From Oceanobacillus sojae (GTDB taxonomy: Bacteria; Bacillota; Bacilli; Bacillales; Amphibacillaceae): a stretch of 64,000 nucleotides of DNA. The first letter of the stretch is position 1. Each line of letters begins with the position of its first letter. Shown here piece by piece: positions 53,279 to 62,434 of this stretch. The stretch lies in the NCBI RefSeq assembly GCF_007991515.1, contig NZ_BJYM01000018.1:40255-104254 (forward strand), given 5' to 3'. A program made the translations under genes and the position numbers. Below the pieces are notes generated by a model, which searched no databases, had not been told where the DNA came from, and saw only the letters and a list, made by a program, of their open reading frames with translations.

Positions 53279-53932
53279 TTATTGTTTCCCCGCTCTATTT
53301 GACTGTTTCTCATCTAAATCCCTGTAAAATCGCTCCTTACGAGAAAGATAGCGTCCGTGTCCCCTGCGCTCTCTGGCTCTTTTTATTTGTGCCTGAATAT
53401 ACATCATCAACGGCAATACACCAAGTGCATACCTCCCATAACGTCCAACTTCAAAATCTGGCAAAATAGCCTCAACTACAATAGGGAAAACAGTAAACAC
53501 CAGGCCTATCATAATAACTAAAATGATTTCAGCATGAAATCTGCCGCTGATACGTGTAACTTTCCGCCCCATCACCAGGATAATGGAAATAATATACACA
53601 GACACGAGACAAAACCCTGCATAGAGCATTGTAAAAAATACTGCATCCTTCGCATTATCACCAATAAGAAAGTTTATTGGCTCGCCCTGGAACAGAATTC
53701 CTTCTTCACTTCCGTTAAAAGTGAAGAATACAATAACCATATAGCCGACCATAAAAAACATAAAAAAGGTGAGACATAAAACAACAATACTCCAGAGAAT
53801 TAAGAAAAGTCTTCGAATAAGCCCAAAAATAAGGCCGGAACCGGGTATTTTACTGAAAATATAAATAATGATAAAAAGTACAACACAGCCGCCAACTACC
53901 AAAAGAGTAGAAAGAATTTCATCTGTTATCAT
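53279..53932 (-). CDS. Membrane protein of unknown function
   Basis: A 217-residue protein with about five hydrophobic segments (at residues 8-28, 40-70, 94-120, 127-150, 160-180) and a strongly basic cytoplasmic tail (RRGHGRYLSRKERFYRDLDEK, shown in part). No family is recognised. GAAGGAG precedes the ATG. Neither neighbour shares its direction closely, so the role is open. Confidence 0.7.
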   Translation of the reverse strand: MITDEILSTLLVVGGCVVLFIIIYIFSKIPGSGLIFGLIRRLFLILWSIVVLCLTFFMFFMVGYMVIVFFTFNGSEEGILFQGEPINFLIGDNAKDAVFFTMLYAGFCLVSVYIISIILVMGRKVTRISGRFHAEIILVIMIGLVFTVFPIVVEAILPDFEVGRYGRYALGVLPLMMYIQAQIKRARERRGHGRYLSRKERFYRDLDEKQSNRAGKQ

Positions 53933-54071
53933 AATCTGCTCCTTCTTTTATCTCCGTACAGAGGAGAAGTTGTTATTATCATATACAGATTCTGTATTAC
54001 CTGGCAATAGTATTTTTTAATCAATTAAACAGATAGATAAGAGAATACTTGTTATATTCTTATAAAGCACA

Positions 54072-54118
54072 AAACGAGCTGGAAAAGATACTAGATTGGT
54101 ATCTTTTCCAGCTCGTTT
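54072..54118 (-). terminator. 20-bp perfect hairpin after the ferredoxin-reductase-like gene
   Basis: AAACGAGCTGGAAAAGATAC pairs with its complement (54099-54118) around a 7-nt loop, about 87 bp after the stop. A real T run is lacking, but the stem is strong enough to act as a terminator. Confidence 0.6.
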
Positions 54119-54205
54119 GAGTCTAAATCATTTCACTTGGTTTATATTAGTAAACATACTGAGAAGTTTTGAATACTGCATGATTAAAAAGGCAGTTCAT
54201 CTCTC

Positions 54206-54922
54206 TTAATAGCCTGCAAACTCCTCTGAACGAATATTGTCTTCATTTACACCGGCTTCCACAAGCATTTTCTGCATTGCTTCTACCATATCACCAGGTC
54301 CGGACAAATAATAGATTGGTTTATTGACATCTGAGACATGGCGTTTAAGCAGTTCCGCATCAATATGCCCACGCTCTCCGTCCCATTCGCCGGCCTCTGC
54401 TCTCGTCATGACCGGGACAAAGTTAAAATTAGGATTTCTTTTTTCCAAATCCTCCAAGTCAGATAAAAACGGCGCATCCTCCGGCGTTTTATTCGAATAC
54501 AGCAACGTAAGGTCATGACCTGTTTTCTGATTTGTTGCCTCCGCAATCATGCTTCGAATAGGAGTGATACCAATACCGCCAATAATAAATACAGCTGGGG
54601 TTGATTCCGTTTTATGCAGGGTAAAGCTTCCATTTGCCCCATCAAACTCAACTTCACTGCCTTCCGGAAGATTTTTCAACTCCCGTTTAAAAGCGGTATC
54701 TCTCAGACGGGTTGTCGTAACTAATTCATTTTCACTTGGTCCATAAACGAATGATAATGCTCTTTTTGTTCCTTCCTCATCTATCTCACTTGGATTGATT
54801 AGTTTGATGTGCGTCAGCTGGCCTGCTTTAAATTCAAATCCTTCTGGCATTTCCCAATGGAAAGCCATTGTATCTTTCGCAACTAATTCTTTTTTCTTTA
54901 ATTTAATCTTGCTGTTTGTCAT
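54206..54922 (-). CDS. FAD/NAD(P)-binding ferredoxin-reductase-like oxidoreductase
   Basis: A 238-residue protein with an FAD-binding barrel (TKRALSFVYGP, family RxxSxx) and an NAD(P)-binding half (IIGGIGITPIRSMI). It moves electrons between pyridine nucleotide and an unknown partner (no ferredoxin domain is attached). ATG 54922 is about 10 nt from AAAGGAG; the in-frame TTG at 54928 is too close. Single gene. Confidence 0.83.
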   Translation of the reverse strand: MTNSKIKLKKKELVAKDTMAFHWEMPEGFEFKAGQLTHIKLINPSEIDEEGTKRALSFVYGPSENELVTTTRLRDTAFKRELKNLPEGSEVEFDGANGSFTLHKTESTPAVFIIGGIGITPIRSMIAEATNQKTGHDLTLLYSNKTPEDAPFLSDLEDLEKRNPNFNFVPVMTRAEAGEWDGERGHIDAELLKRHVSDVNKPIYYLSGPGDMVEAMQKMLVEAGVNEDNIRSEEFAGY

Positions 54923-55055
54923 TCCCAATCACTCCTTTTCATAGAGTAAATCTTTTTCTTAGAAAGAGGCTGATCGTAAGCCATAATTTTGTTATATAAT
55001 ATTTTTACCCTTATTTTTCTATATGCAAACAGGCAAGCTTCTTAAAATAGTTCAT

Positions 55056-55093
55056 AAAAAAGACGCTAATCCTTACTATGTCAGGATAGCGCC
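55056..55093 (-). terminator. Terminator of the LCP gene
   Basis: Leftward, GGCGCTATCCT pairs with AGGATTAGCGTC and T6 follows. 51 bp after the stop. Confidence 0.8.
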
Positions 55094-55143
55094 TTGTCTT
55101 ATACTTGCACAAATTCATTAGAGTCTGGACTGATAACTATTTT

Positions 55144-56085
55144 CTATTCAGTATCCCCTGATAAAAACTCCTGCAGTGCCTGTTTATTTTGCTCTATATC
55201 AATTTCCAATACAGCTCCAGCGTCTGTACGGGCATTCCAAAAAGAATTATCTACAGGAATTCTTAAGGTTTCCATTGGATGATCGCTTCCGGAAATTAAT
55301 CCTTTGCCTATTGTAAGAATGGTTTTATTATCTACATTTGTGTCAACGTACGGATCAGCAACCCCTAACAGCTTTGGCAATTTCACCAAACCATGAAGAC
55401 TAACCGCTTCGTCCTTCAGCTTGGTAATTGCTTCCTGCTGCCGCTGTACTCTTCCATAATCACCGTCTGCGTCTTTACGAAAACGTACATACCCAAGCAG
55501 CTCATCGCCATTTAATACTTGTCTGCCCGGTTCAAGTGTCATTCCGATACCTTCTGACATTTGATGCGGGACGTCCACTTCTATACCATTTGGTGCAATA
55601 ATGTCTGTGATTTTTGAAAAACCTTCAAAATCGACAACAGCATAATAATTCAAATCTATATCAAAATTTTGCTTCAGCGTCTGTCTGAGCAGCTCGGGAC
55701 CATCAAATGCAAAGGCAGCATTAATCTTCTGCATTCCGTGTCCAGGGATCTCTACATAAGTATCACGCATAATAGAGGCAAGTTTAATGTCATGTGTGTC
55801 CTGATTATAATGGGCAATCATAATCGTATCGGAAAGACCACGTTCTTCCCCGCGAGTATCACTGCCAATCATTAAAACATTGATTTCTCCAAATTGCGGT
55901 TCTGAACCTTCAAAAGGAACAAAGGTTGTGCCGTCATCTTTGTATGGGCCTTCTTTTGCTATTGATAAACCTTGGTAGTATTGCGTTATGGCATAAGCTC
56001 CCACTGCAATAATACATACAAAAATAAACAACAGGACACGACGTCTCCATTTACGTTTCGCAGATTTTCTTTCACGTCTTTTCAT
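55144..56085 (-). CDS. LytR-CpsA-Psr family cell-wall polymer ligase
   Basis: A 313-residue protein with a very basic N-terminus (KRRERKSAKRKWRRR), one membrane segment, and an outward LCP domain: IGSDTRGEERGLSDTIMI, ASIMRDTYVEIPGHGMQKIN and RQTLKQNFDIDLNYYAVVDF. The conserved Asp/Arg residues that bind polyprenyl diphosphate are present. It attaches teichoic acid or similar polymers to peptidoglycan. AAGGAG precedes the ATG. Resembles TagU/LytR; the specific member cannot be assigned. Confidence 0.9.
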   Translation of the reverse strand: MKRRERKSAKRKWRRRVLLFIFVCIIAVGAYAITQYYQGLSIAKEGPYKDDGTTFVPFEGSEPQFGEINVLMIGSDTRGEERGLSDTIMIAHYNQDTHDIKLASIMRDTYVEIPGHGMQKINAAFAFDGPELLRQTLKQNFDIDLNYYAVVDFEGFSKITDIIAPNGIEVDVPHQMSEGIGMTLEPGRQVLNGDELLGYVRFRKDADGDYGRVQRQQEAITKLKDEAVSLHGLVKLPKLLGVADPYVDTNVDNKTILTIGKGLISGSDHPMETLRIPVDNSFWNARTDAGAVLEIDIEQNKQALQEFLSGDTE

Positions 56086-56157
56086 ATGTAACGCTCCTTG
56101 TATTTTTCTTTAATCGAGGGTTCAAAAAGTAGACATCGTTTTTTTTGTTCTGACAAG

Positions 56158-56244
56158 TATTCGCAAACTCTTTTCGATGGGGCGAGTAATCGCAAAAGCT
56201 CTTCGGTGGGACGAGTAATCGCAGTCCCAGCCCATCGAAAAATC
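56158..56244. repeat. Three 29-bp tandem repeats, third degenerate
   Basis: Copies begin at 56158, 56187 and 56216. The shared core is TA(T/A)TCGCAAA...TTCG(A/G)TGGG(G/A)CGAG. The third copy diverges after TAATCGCA and brings in the complement of the first (CCCATCGAAAA), so the array can also fold into a hairpin with TTTTCGATGGG at 56170-56180. Confidence 0.7.
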
Positions 56245-56316
56245 CACGTCAACGCACTTCCTGTGGAAATTCATTATCTCGCCGCTTATCATTTGATGAC
56301 TTTTTTAACTTCCTCT

Positions 56317-56946
56317 TTAATTGGAAAGTGATTTTAAAGCAATTTGTACAGCAACAGCATCATCCATATATCCAATCGGAAAGATATAATCCGGGACAAC
56401 ATCTACCGGTGTAATAAAGTACAATAGTACGCCTCCCATAATTGTAAGCGTGAAGGGTGTCCCCTTATATTGCTCAAATTGGGCATAAAAATTCTTCAGC
56501 TGTTTGATAAACGGTCCAATACTGCCTACTTCATCAATCTTTTTCTTAAATTTATTGTGGATGATTTGTTTTCCTTCTTCTGTTTGAGCGTATTTTTCAT
56601 AACTGCCTAATTGCTGTTGAACCTCATCCATACTAAAATTACCATCATAAAGCTCTGATGCTTTTAGCGTTTGCTGAATCTCTTTTACAGATGTATACAT
56701 ATCCGAAGTGCCTTGTGATTCTGCTGAACGGATCGGATAACCGGCAGCCTCCATAAGCTCCGCCAGTGGTACATTCAAACAGGAAGCAAATTTCTCTAAA
56801 TGCTGAATGTTTGCTTTACGTTTTCCATTGATAATACGTGAAATGGTCGCTTTATCGATGCCAGTGTGCTCACTGCATTTTCTTATCGACATTGCACGGG
56901 TATGCAATAACTCTTTTAATCTATTTCCGAAATCGTCCGCAGTCAT
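56317..56946 (-). CDS. XRE helix-turn-helix protein with DUF1232 membrane domain
   Basis: A 209-residue protein. An N-terminal Cro/C1-type HTH (IRKCSEHTGIDKATISRIIN) is joined to a middle segment and a C-terminal DUF1232 (YkvA-like) region with a hydrophobic segment and the motif TPVDVVPDYIFPIGYMDDA. The combination suggests a membrane-tethered regulator, but this is inference. ATG 56946 is 8 nt from GGAAGGA; the ATG at 56952 is too close. Confidence 0.75.
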   Translation of the reverse strand: MTADDFGNRLKELLHTRAMSIRKCSEHTGIDKATISRIINGKRKANIQHLEKFASCLNVPLAELMEAAGYPIRSAESQGTSDMYTSVKEIQQTLKASELYDGNFSMDEVQQQLGSYEKYAQTEEGKQIIHNKFKKKIDEVGSIGPFIKQLKNFYAQFEQYKGTPFTLTIMGGVLLYFITPVDVVPDYIFPIGYMDDAVAVQIALKSLSN

Positions 56947-57148
56947 ATGCATTATCCTTCCATTTATATATTTGGTGATTGGTCACGATGCATGTATTCC
57001 GAATTAAGACAGTCCACAAAAGGCACACACTGCCAATATTTTTTCTACATCATTTTAAATATAATCACCTAGGTATTCTAATAATAATCTATTAGATAAT
57101 ATATACGAATGTTGACATTATGTCAACGAATTAAAAAACTAAATAAGA

Positions 57149-57178
57149 GCGCAAATCCCTGTTTTACAGGATTGCACC
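57149..57178 (-). terminator. Hairpin after the GNAT gene
   Basis: GCGCAAATCC and GGATTGCAC pair imperfectly, with CTG/CAG inside. T-rich sequence follows on the leftward strand. About 30 bp after the stop. Confidence 0.55.
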
Positions 57179-57207
57179 CTTTTATATGAGTATCTTCATT
57201 TTATTAC

Positions 57208-57657
57208 TTAAAAGACTAGCTTCATTCCTTCATGACTTGCTGAAAATCCTAATTTTTTGTAAAAGCGATGTGCATCATCCCGCTGCTTATCTGTTGTCAG
57301 CTGTACAAGACCGCATTTTTCAGCTTTTGCAATAGCAATTGCTTCTTTAAACAAAGCCTCTCCTATTCCTTTCCCACGAAAATTCTTGTCAATACGTACG
57401 CCCTCTATTTGCGCACGCTTCATCCCTTTTCTTGCTAATCCGGGTATAATGGTTAATTGAAGACATCCGATTACCGTTTTATCTTCAATGGCTAAAAGAA
57501 TTTGATTGCCTGTTTGCGCTTCTATCGCATCAAAAGCTTGATAGTATTCCTCCGGTAATGGCTCTTCATACCTTTCACGTCCGGAACCTAATGCATCATC
57601 AGCTAATAAGCGGACAATTATAGACAGATCTTCTTTTTGAGCCTTCCGAAAAATCAT
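57208..57657 (-). CDS. GNAT-family N-acetyltransferase
   Basis: A 149-residue acetyltransferase with strand-helix core, acetyl-CoA loop IDKNFRGKGIGEALFKEA near residue 85 and C-terminal motif DDAHRFYKKLGF. Acetyl acceptor unknown. The ATG at 57657 follows GAGGAGG at 8 nt; the frame's earlier start at 57705 has no site. Upstream by 59 bp lies a short conserved gene in the same direction. Confidence 0.88.
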   Translation of the reverse strand: MIFRKAQKEDLSIIVRLLADDALGSGRERYEEPLPEEYYQAFDAIEAQTGNQILLAIEDKTVIGCLQLTIIPGLARKGMKRAQIEGVRIDKNFRGKGIGEALFKEAIAIAKAEKCGLVQLTTDKQRDDAHRFYKKLGFSASHEGMKLVF

Positions 57658-57716
57658 ATTGTATACCTCCTCATAATATAACGAACAGAATATCTGGATC
57701 TGCAAAATCTGCTTTT

Positions 57717-57959
57717 TTACTCATTTTGTTCAAATACTGCTCCTTCTAAGCGGATTATATCATCCATTATGCTTTCCTGTTCATAATCCAATAATCTAAT
57801 AATTCTTATTAACTCAGGAAGTGCATCATCTATTGTATATAATTTATCTGAAGCCAGGTTATAAGTCACATGAAGTAATTTCTCTGCCATTTCTGCAAAA
57901 TCTAATTTACGGCTTAATTTGTCTATTAATAAATCTTTTGGTGTTTTTTCTGATGTCAT
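57717..57959 (-). CDS. Small protein of unknown function
   Basis: An 80-residue, mostly helical and acidic protein with no Cys and no membrane segment (LLHVTYNLASDKLYTIDDAL, DYEQESIMDDIIRL). GGGAGAG precedes the ATG, so it is likely real. It is divergent from an XRE gene and upstream of the GNAT gene, with which it may form a unit. No family recognised. Confidence 0.55.
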   Translation of the reverse strand: MTSEKTPKDLLIDKLSRKLDFAEMAEKLLHVTYNLASDKLYTIDDALPELIRIIRLLDYEQESIMDDIIRLEGAVFEQNE

Positions 57960-58298
57960 CTTATCACTCTCCCTAAGAAGATTCCTTAGTCAATATCTTT
58001 CATGTTATACTTTCTGTGAATAGATAATCTTTTATAAAAGAAATGAAAATAAACTTGTTATCAAATTCCAGTAAGATGATCAATTTAATTCGTTCAATAG
58101 TTGTCGCATCATTCAATTTCTATCAAATTATATTTGGTGATAATTGGGGTTATTCAAAATCACCTCTTTTATTTTTTATTTAAAAATAACTTTATAGGTT
58201 ACTTTAAATTCATTATAACATATTTAGTTATAAAAACAAACGTACGTTCTCTTTTTTATCAAAATAAATTATATTGTTTCATAAGGAGAGGTAATTAA
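57960..58298. other. Divergent AT-rich intergenic region
   Basis: It contains the dyad at 58213-58233 and presumably promoters for both neighbours. A rightward hydrophobic frame from 58101 to 58298 lacks a ribosome binding site and is not called. Confidence 0.5.
58213..58233 (+). promoter_or_regulatory. TTATAAC-N7-GTTATAA dyad upstream of the XRE gene
   Basis: A perfect dyad with 7-bp arms, about 65 bp before the XRE start codon. A candidate for autoregulation; AT-rich, so chance is possible. Confidence 0.4.
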
Positions 58299-58835
58299 AT
58301 GAGCATCGATAAAAATGTAGGAAAGAATATCAAAAGAATTAGAAACGAACGTCAGCTTACACAAGAAGAATTAGCGAACAAAGTAGGAGCTATAAAACAG
58401 ACCATTTCCAAAATAGAACGCGGTGTTTTCTCTCCTTCCTTTTCACTGTTAGTCAAAATATGTAACGAACTATATACAACTCCTAACGAACTGCTATTGG
58501 AGGATTCACAACGGTTACAATGGGTAGCAGAGAGCCCTGATCAATTAGAATATTCCATAAAAGGTTTGGAACAGGAAATGACAATAGTTGAAGATTTATG
58601 GGCAAAGGCAGAAAAATATAAAGAGGATGGAGAAGAAAAGCAAGAAGCTAAAGTTTTACATGAAATTATAGATCACTTTGCATGGGAAAATGACCATTTT
58701 AGAGAAGTCGCTGAATACCTTTATAAAAAAAGATTAAATGATTATTTAACTAAAACATCCAAAGAGCTGAGAAATAACAAAGTAATGAACTTAAGATTGA
58801 TGGAGAAAGAAGCATTTAAAAAGGATGGTAAATGA
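58299..58835 (+). CDS. XRE-family regulator with helical C-terminal domain
   Basis: A 178-residue protein with the Cro/C1-type HTH IRNERQLTQEELANKVGAIK (residues about 14-33) followed by a charged, helical region of about 110 residues with no recognised family (ITIVEDLWAKAEKYKEDG-like, ending in KEAFKKDGK). AAGGAGAGG precedes the ATG. Its target may be itself or the divergent 80-residue gene. Confidence 0.82.
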   Translation: MSIDKNVGKNIKRIRNERQLTQEELANKVGAIKQTISKIERGVFSPSFSLLVKICNELYTTPNELLLEDSQRLQWVAESPDQLEYSIKGLEQEMTIVEDLWAKAEKYKEDGEEKQEAKVLHEIIDHFAWENDHFREVAEYLYKKRLNDYLTKTSKELRNNKVMNLRLMEKEAFKKDGK

Positions 58836-59400
58836 TGATAAATTTTTAAAAACAAAACAATCTGTCTTATCTATATAAGACTAGAATTTATCTCTATTTA
58901 CTGTACCCATTTTGAACAAGTGTTATTAATTATACTTTTATACAGCCAGTTCCCTTATTCCATTAGAATACTTTCCTATTTATAATCCATCTTGAGAAAG
59001 ATGGATTTTTTTGTTTCCTCCAAATACTTCGCCATTCTCCTTATAACTTACAGCGATTAAAAATCCATAACATTAGATAAACCAAGTCTAGGACATGCTG
59101 GTTGAAGTAATATTTTTATGATTTCCCTTCTACTTAAGCGGATTTTTTCAGGGCATATATAATAGAAGTTTCCAGATTGAAAATAAATATGATCGGCCAA
59201 CTGCAAAAAGATAAGAAAAAATTTTGGATATTCTTCACTTGATAGCGACAAAATATCCAATGAAAGTGTATAATGAAATTCGTGACGAAAAATCGACAAA
59301 ATCGGACAGCTATTTTTTTATTTCGTGCAAAACGCGGATTAAAAATATATAATAATCAAGGATACTAAGTTTTCTTTTGTTAATATGGAGGTTAAAAAAT
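58836..59400. other. Intergenic region before the phosphate-transport genes
   Basis: It holds a terminator (58984-59016) and two -10 candidates for the next operon (TATAAT near 59269 and near 59350). No gene was accepted. Confidence 0.5.
58984..59016 (+). terminator. Terminator after the XRE gene
   Basis: AATCCATCT pairs with AGATGGATT around TGAGAA, followed by T6 G T3. It lies about 150 bp after the stop, so other transcripts may also use it. Confidence 0.8.
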
Positions 59401-60018
59401 ATGTTCAAGAAAAAACCAGATAAATTTTCCCTTTATCTCGTTGATTTCGCAAAGCACTTACATGAAACGGCAGATTATTTCTTTCATTTTAAGGTGAAAG
59501 ATTCGGATACACTGCAACAGTTTTCCGATACCATAAAAAAACATGAATCCATTGCCGATGATAAAGTTCATGAAATCATTAAAGATTTAAATCAGGCTTT
59601 TATTACTCCTATTGAAAGGGAGGATATTCTCCAGCTTGTAAATAATCTGGATGATATTATGGATGGAATGGAGGATTTCTCTTCCAGAATGGATATTTAT
59701 AATATAATATCTTCCGATGATTACATCGATCAATTTACAAATTATATACTAAAATGCTCCAAAGAAATTTTGACATCAATGGAATTGATCGCGAATTATC
59801 AATTAAAAGATGTGGAAGAGCATGCTATCCGTATTAAAGATTATGAAAGTAACTGTGACGAGTTATATCGTGAATCCTTAAGGAATTTATTCCAAAAAGA
59901 AAAGGATGCCATTAAAGTAATCCAGTATAAAGAAATTTATGAAATTCTGGAAGAGATAGCCGATTATTGTCAAAACGTAGCAAGTACATTACAAAGCATC
60001 ATTATGAAAAATGCGTAA
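59401..60018 (+). CDS. DUF47 (YkaA/PhoU-like) partner of Pit transporter
   Basis: A 205-residue all-helical protein, opening MFKKKPDKFSLYLVDFAKHL, with PhoU-like acidic positions (e.g. NNLDDIMDGMEDF and EEIADYCQNVAS). Such proteins precede pit genes and regulate phosphate uptake. The ATG at 59401 is 9 nt after GGAGG, and the upstream in-frame TTG overlaps this site. 15 bp before pit. Confidence 0.9.
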   Translation: MFKKKPDKFSLYLVDFAKHLHETADYFFHFKVKDSDTLQQFSDTIKKHESIADDKVHEIIKDLNQAFITPIEREDILQLVNNLDDIMDGMEDFSSRMDIYNIISSDDYIDQFTNYILKCSKEILTSMELIANYQLKDVEEHAIRIKDYESNCDELYRESLRNLFQKEKDAIKVIQYKEIYEILEEIADYCQNVASTLQSIIMKNA

Positions 60019-60033
60019 AAGTGTGGTTAAAAT

Positions 60034-61032
60034 ATGGAGTTTCTTACTGTAATTATTGTATTGATTGTAATTTTTGCTCTTCTCTTTGACTTTATAAACG
60101 GGTTTCACGATACAGCAAATGCAATTGCAACATCTGTATCAACGAAAGCCCTGACACCCAGGAGAGCAATTATATTGGCTGCTGTAATGAATTTTGTCGG
60201 AGCATTAACCTTTACTGGTGTCGCTCAAACGATTACTAGCGGCATTACCGACCCATTTAAATTGGATAATGGACTGGCCGTCATTTTAGCCGCTTTGATT
60301 GCGGCGATTATCTGGAATCTGGTTACGTGGTATGCAGGAATCCCAAGCAGCTCATCTCACGCAATTATCGGTGCCATAACTGGTGCAGTTATTGTGTCAG
60401 CAGGGTTTGATGCGATTCATTTCCAAGGATTCCTCTCTATACTTGAAGCCTTGATTTTCTCCCCTGTTTTAGCTTTTGTAGTCGGGTTTATCCTGTATGG
60501 GATTATTAAAGTTATTTTTAAAAACAGTAATTTAGCAAAGACAAACAAACGATTCCGACTTGTGCAGGTATTAACTGCATCTGTGCAATCCTTCGCTCAT
60601 GGTACGAATGATGCGCAAAAATCGATGGGGATTATTACCATGGCATTGATTGTCGGAGGTATGCACACAACCACAGATATCCCATTTTGGGTGCAAGTTT
60701 CCTGTGCTGCAGCAATGGCACTTGGAACTTCTGTAGGCGGATGGCGAATCATTAAAACGGTTGGCGGAAAAATTATGAAAATCCGTCCAGTAAACGGCGT
60801 TGCAGCTGACCTTACTGGTGCTGCCGTTATCTTCGGAGCAACACTTATTCATTTACCTGTAAGTACAACCCATGTTATTTCATCCGGTATCTTAGGGGTT
60901 GGAGCTTCTCATCGGCCCAAGGGTGTTAACTGGGGTGTAGCAAAACGGATGGTTGTTACGTGGGTAATCACCTTGCCAATTACCGCTACATTAGGTGGAG
61001 TTATTTATTATATTTTGAATTTCTTCCTATAA
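60034..61032 (+). CDS. pit: Low-affinity inorganic phosphate transporter Pit
   Basis: A 332-residue, about 10-segment PiT-family carrier that takes up phosphate (as metal-phosphate) with protons. The repeated signatures are DFINGFHDTANAIATSVST near residue 20 and QSFAHGTNDAQKSMGI near 190, along with PSSSSHAIIGAITGA and PVSTTHVISSGILG. The ribosome binding site is weak, so it may depend on coupling to the DUF47 gene just upstream. Confidence 0.95.
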   Translation: MEFLTVIIVLIVIFALLFDFINGFHDTANAIATSVSTKALTPRRAIILAAVMNFVGALTFTGVAQTITSGITDPFKLDNGLAVILAALIAAIIWNLVTWYAGIPSSSSHAIIGAITGAVIVSAGFDAIHFQGFLSILEALIFSPVLAFVVGFILYGIIKVIFKNSNLAKTNKRFRLVQVLTASVQSFAHGTNDAQKSMGIITMALIVGGMHTTTDIPFWVQVSCAAAMALGTSVGGWRIIKTVGGKIMKIRPVNGVAADLTGAAVIFGATLIHLPVSTTHVISSGILGVGASHRPKGVNWGVAKRMVVTWVITLPITATLGGVIYYILNFFL

Positions 61033-61170
61033 AGATTGTTTGGTTCTCATTATGGCTGTTAAACAATTAAAGATAGTGGTTTTCTGCTTAATCTAAGGAC
61101 CAGATTGAGGCTGACTTTTGTTGTAATCTAAACATAAAAAGCCAGTTCAAAATAAGCAATACCTTCCACT

Positions 61171-61215
61171 GCTTTATAATGAAGAGCAAAGTATCTCTGA
61201 TCTTCATTATAAAGC
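61171..61215 (+). terminator. 15-bp perfect hairpin downstream of pit
   Basis: GCTTTATAATGAAGA pairs perfectly with TCTTCATTATAAAGC around a 15-nt loop. No T run. It may be a processing or transcript-stability element. Confidence 0.4.
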
Positions 61216-61247
61216 TTAGCGAAAAGTCTTAATATTTTTCTAATCGG

Positions 61248-61280
61248 GTCTTTCCTTAAATAGGGAAGACTTTTTGTTTT
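61248..61280 (+). terminator. Rho-independent terminator of the pit unit
   Basis: GTCTTTCC pairs with GGGAAGAC around TTAAATA, followed by T5 G T4. Confidence 0.75.
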
Positions 61281-61315
61281 ATCGTTAAAGTTAGCAGTTT
61301 TTTTGAGAAAAAAAT

Positions 61316-61352
61316 CCCAATCCAGAAAAAATAAATTTTTAGCTGGATTGGG
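61316..61352 (-). terminator. Terminator of the sugar-catabolic cluster
   Basis: CCCAATCCAG pairs with CTGGATTGGG around a 17-nt loop. Leftward a T7 run follows. It lies 100 bp after the last gene of the leftward cluster. Confidence 0.75.
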
Positions 61353-61451
61353 CTAGTAAGACTTTATTCTGATGGCATTACTTATTGCCAATCTCTACAT
61401 ATTTTATGGTGGCCTCTTTTCCTTGTATAACATATTAAACCTTCTCTCAAT

Positions 61452-62420
61452 CTAAGCCCACCACATTGCTGCTGGTGCTTCTTCCATATTCACCTGTTTC
61501 AGATTTTTCACTGCTGCATGAAAACCTTCATCAATAGACATAATCGGATCTTCATGCTCGATACTAATCACATAATCATACCCGTACGTTCTTAATGCAC
61601 TTACAATATTTGACCACTCCTGAATACTATGCCCATACCCTACCGAGCGAAAGCTCCAGGCCCTGGTCTGCACATCTCCATACGGCTGCATGTCGGTTAA
61701 GCCGTACATGTTGACATTATCCTGATCAATATAGGTATCCTTCGCATGGAAATGGTGAATCGCTCCTGCTTTCCCCAGAATTTTAATTGCTGCAACAGGA
61801 TCAATTCCCTGCCACCATAGGTGACTTGGGTCAAGATTCGCACCAATAGCATCATTTGTTGCTTCACGAAGCTTTAACATTGTATGCGGTGTATGGACTA
61901 AGAAACCTGCATGCAGCTCTAAACCGACCTTCACACCATGATCCTCAGCAAATTGTCCTTGTTCTTTCCAATATGGAATTAATTTTTCCTCCCATTGCCA
62001 TTTCAAAATATCGGAATATTCCGTTGGCCATGGTGTAACCGGCCAATTCGGGTACTTAGAATCTTCATTAGATCCCGGTGTCCCGGAGAAAGTATTCACT
62101 ACAGGAACATCGAGCATTTCTGCCAGACGAACCGTTTTTACAAAAGCTTCATGACTGGCTTTTGCATGTGCTTTATTCGGTGAAACAGGGTTATCATGAC
62201 AGCTGAATGCACTAATTGTTAATCCCCGTGATTCCACCTTATCCTTGAATTCTTTTCGCTTCTCACTATTTTCTAAGAGCTCATCAATTTGACAATGTGC
62301 TGTCCCCGGGTTTCCGCCTGTTCCGATCTCCACCGCATCTAATCCGGCGTCCTTTACATAGTCCAGCATGTCCTCAAACTTTTTTTCTGCAAATAAAACG
62401 GTAAATACACCTAGTTTCAT
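61452..62420 (-). CDS. Sugar phosphate isomerase/epimerase-type TIM barrel
   Basis: A 322-residue AP-endonuclease-2-like TIM barrel, as in IolE and related enzymes. Metal-ligand regions include VGLELHAGFLVH, GANLDPSHLWWQG, HHFHAKDTYI and VISIEHEDPI. It isomerises or epimerises a sugar or inositol derivative. GGGGAGG precedes the ATG. It follows two Gfo/Idh-type frames and a ThuA-like gene in one leftward unit; substrate unknown. Confidence 0.87.
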   Translation of the reverse strand: MKLGVFTVLFAEKKFEDMLDYVKDAGLDAVEIGTGGNPGTAHCQIDELLENSEKRKEFKDKVESRGLTISAFSCHDNPVSPNKAHAKASHEAFVKTVRLAEMLDVPVVNTFSGTPGSNEDSKYPNWPVTPWPTEYSDILKWQWEEKLIPYWKEQGQFAEDHGVKVGLELHAGFLVHTPHTMLKLREATNDAIGANLDPSHLWWQGIDPVAAIKILGKAGAIHHFHAKDTYIDQDNVNMYGLTDMQPYGDVQTRAWSFRSVGYGHSIQEWSNIVSALRTYGYDYVISIEHEDPIMSIDEGFHAAVKNLKQVNMEEAPAAMWWA

Positions 62421-62434
62421 TAACTTTACCTCCC

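Larger units (their letters stand above)
61033..61451. other. Intergenic region with three hairpins
   Basis: Convergent pit and TIM-barrel genes are separated by hairpins at 61171-61215, 61248-61280 and 61316-61352. Nothing coding. Confidence 0.6.

Noticed and set aside
56158..56244. Possible short CRISPR array, since repeats are 29 bp long
   Set aside because: The copies are directly adjacent with no spacers, only two copies are good, and no cas genes were seen.
58101..58298. Rightward hydrophobic 65-codon frame before the XRE gene
   Set aside because: AT-rich DNA gives such Ile/Phe/Tyr-rich frames by chance; no ribosome binding site, and it contains the XRE operator region.
59057..59299. 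Leftward 80-codon frame before the phosphate-transport genes
   Set aside because: No ribosome binding site, a TTG start, no family resemblance, and it covers the promoter region of the pit operon.
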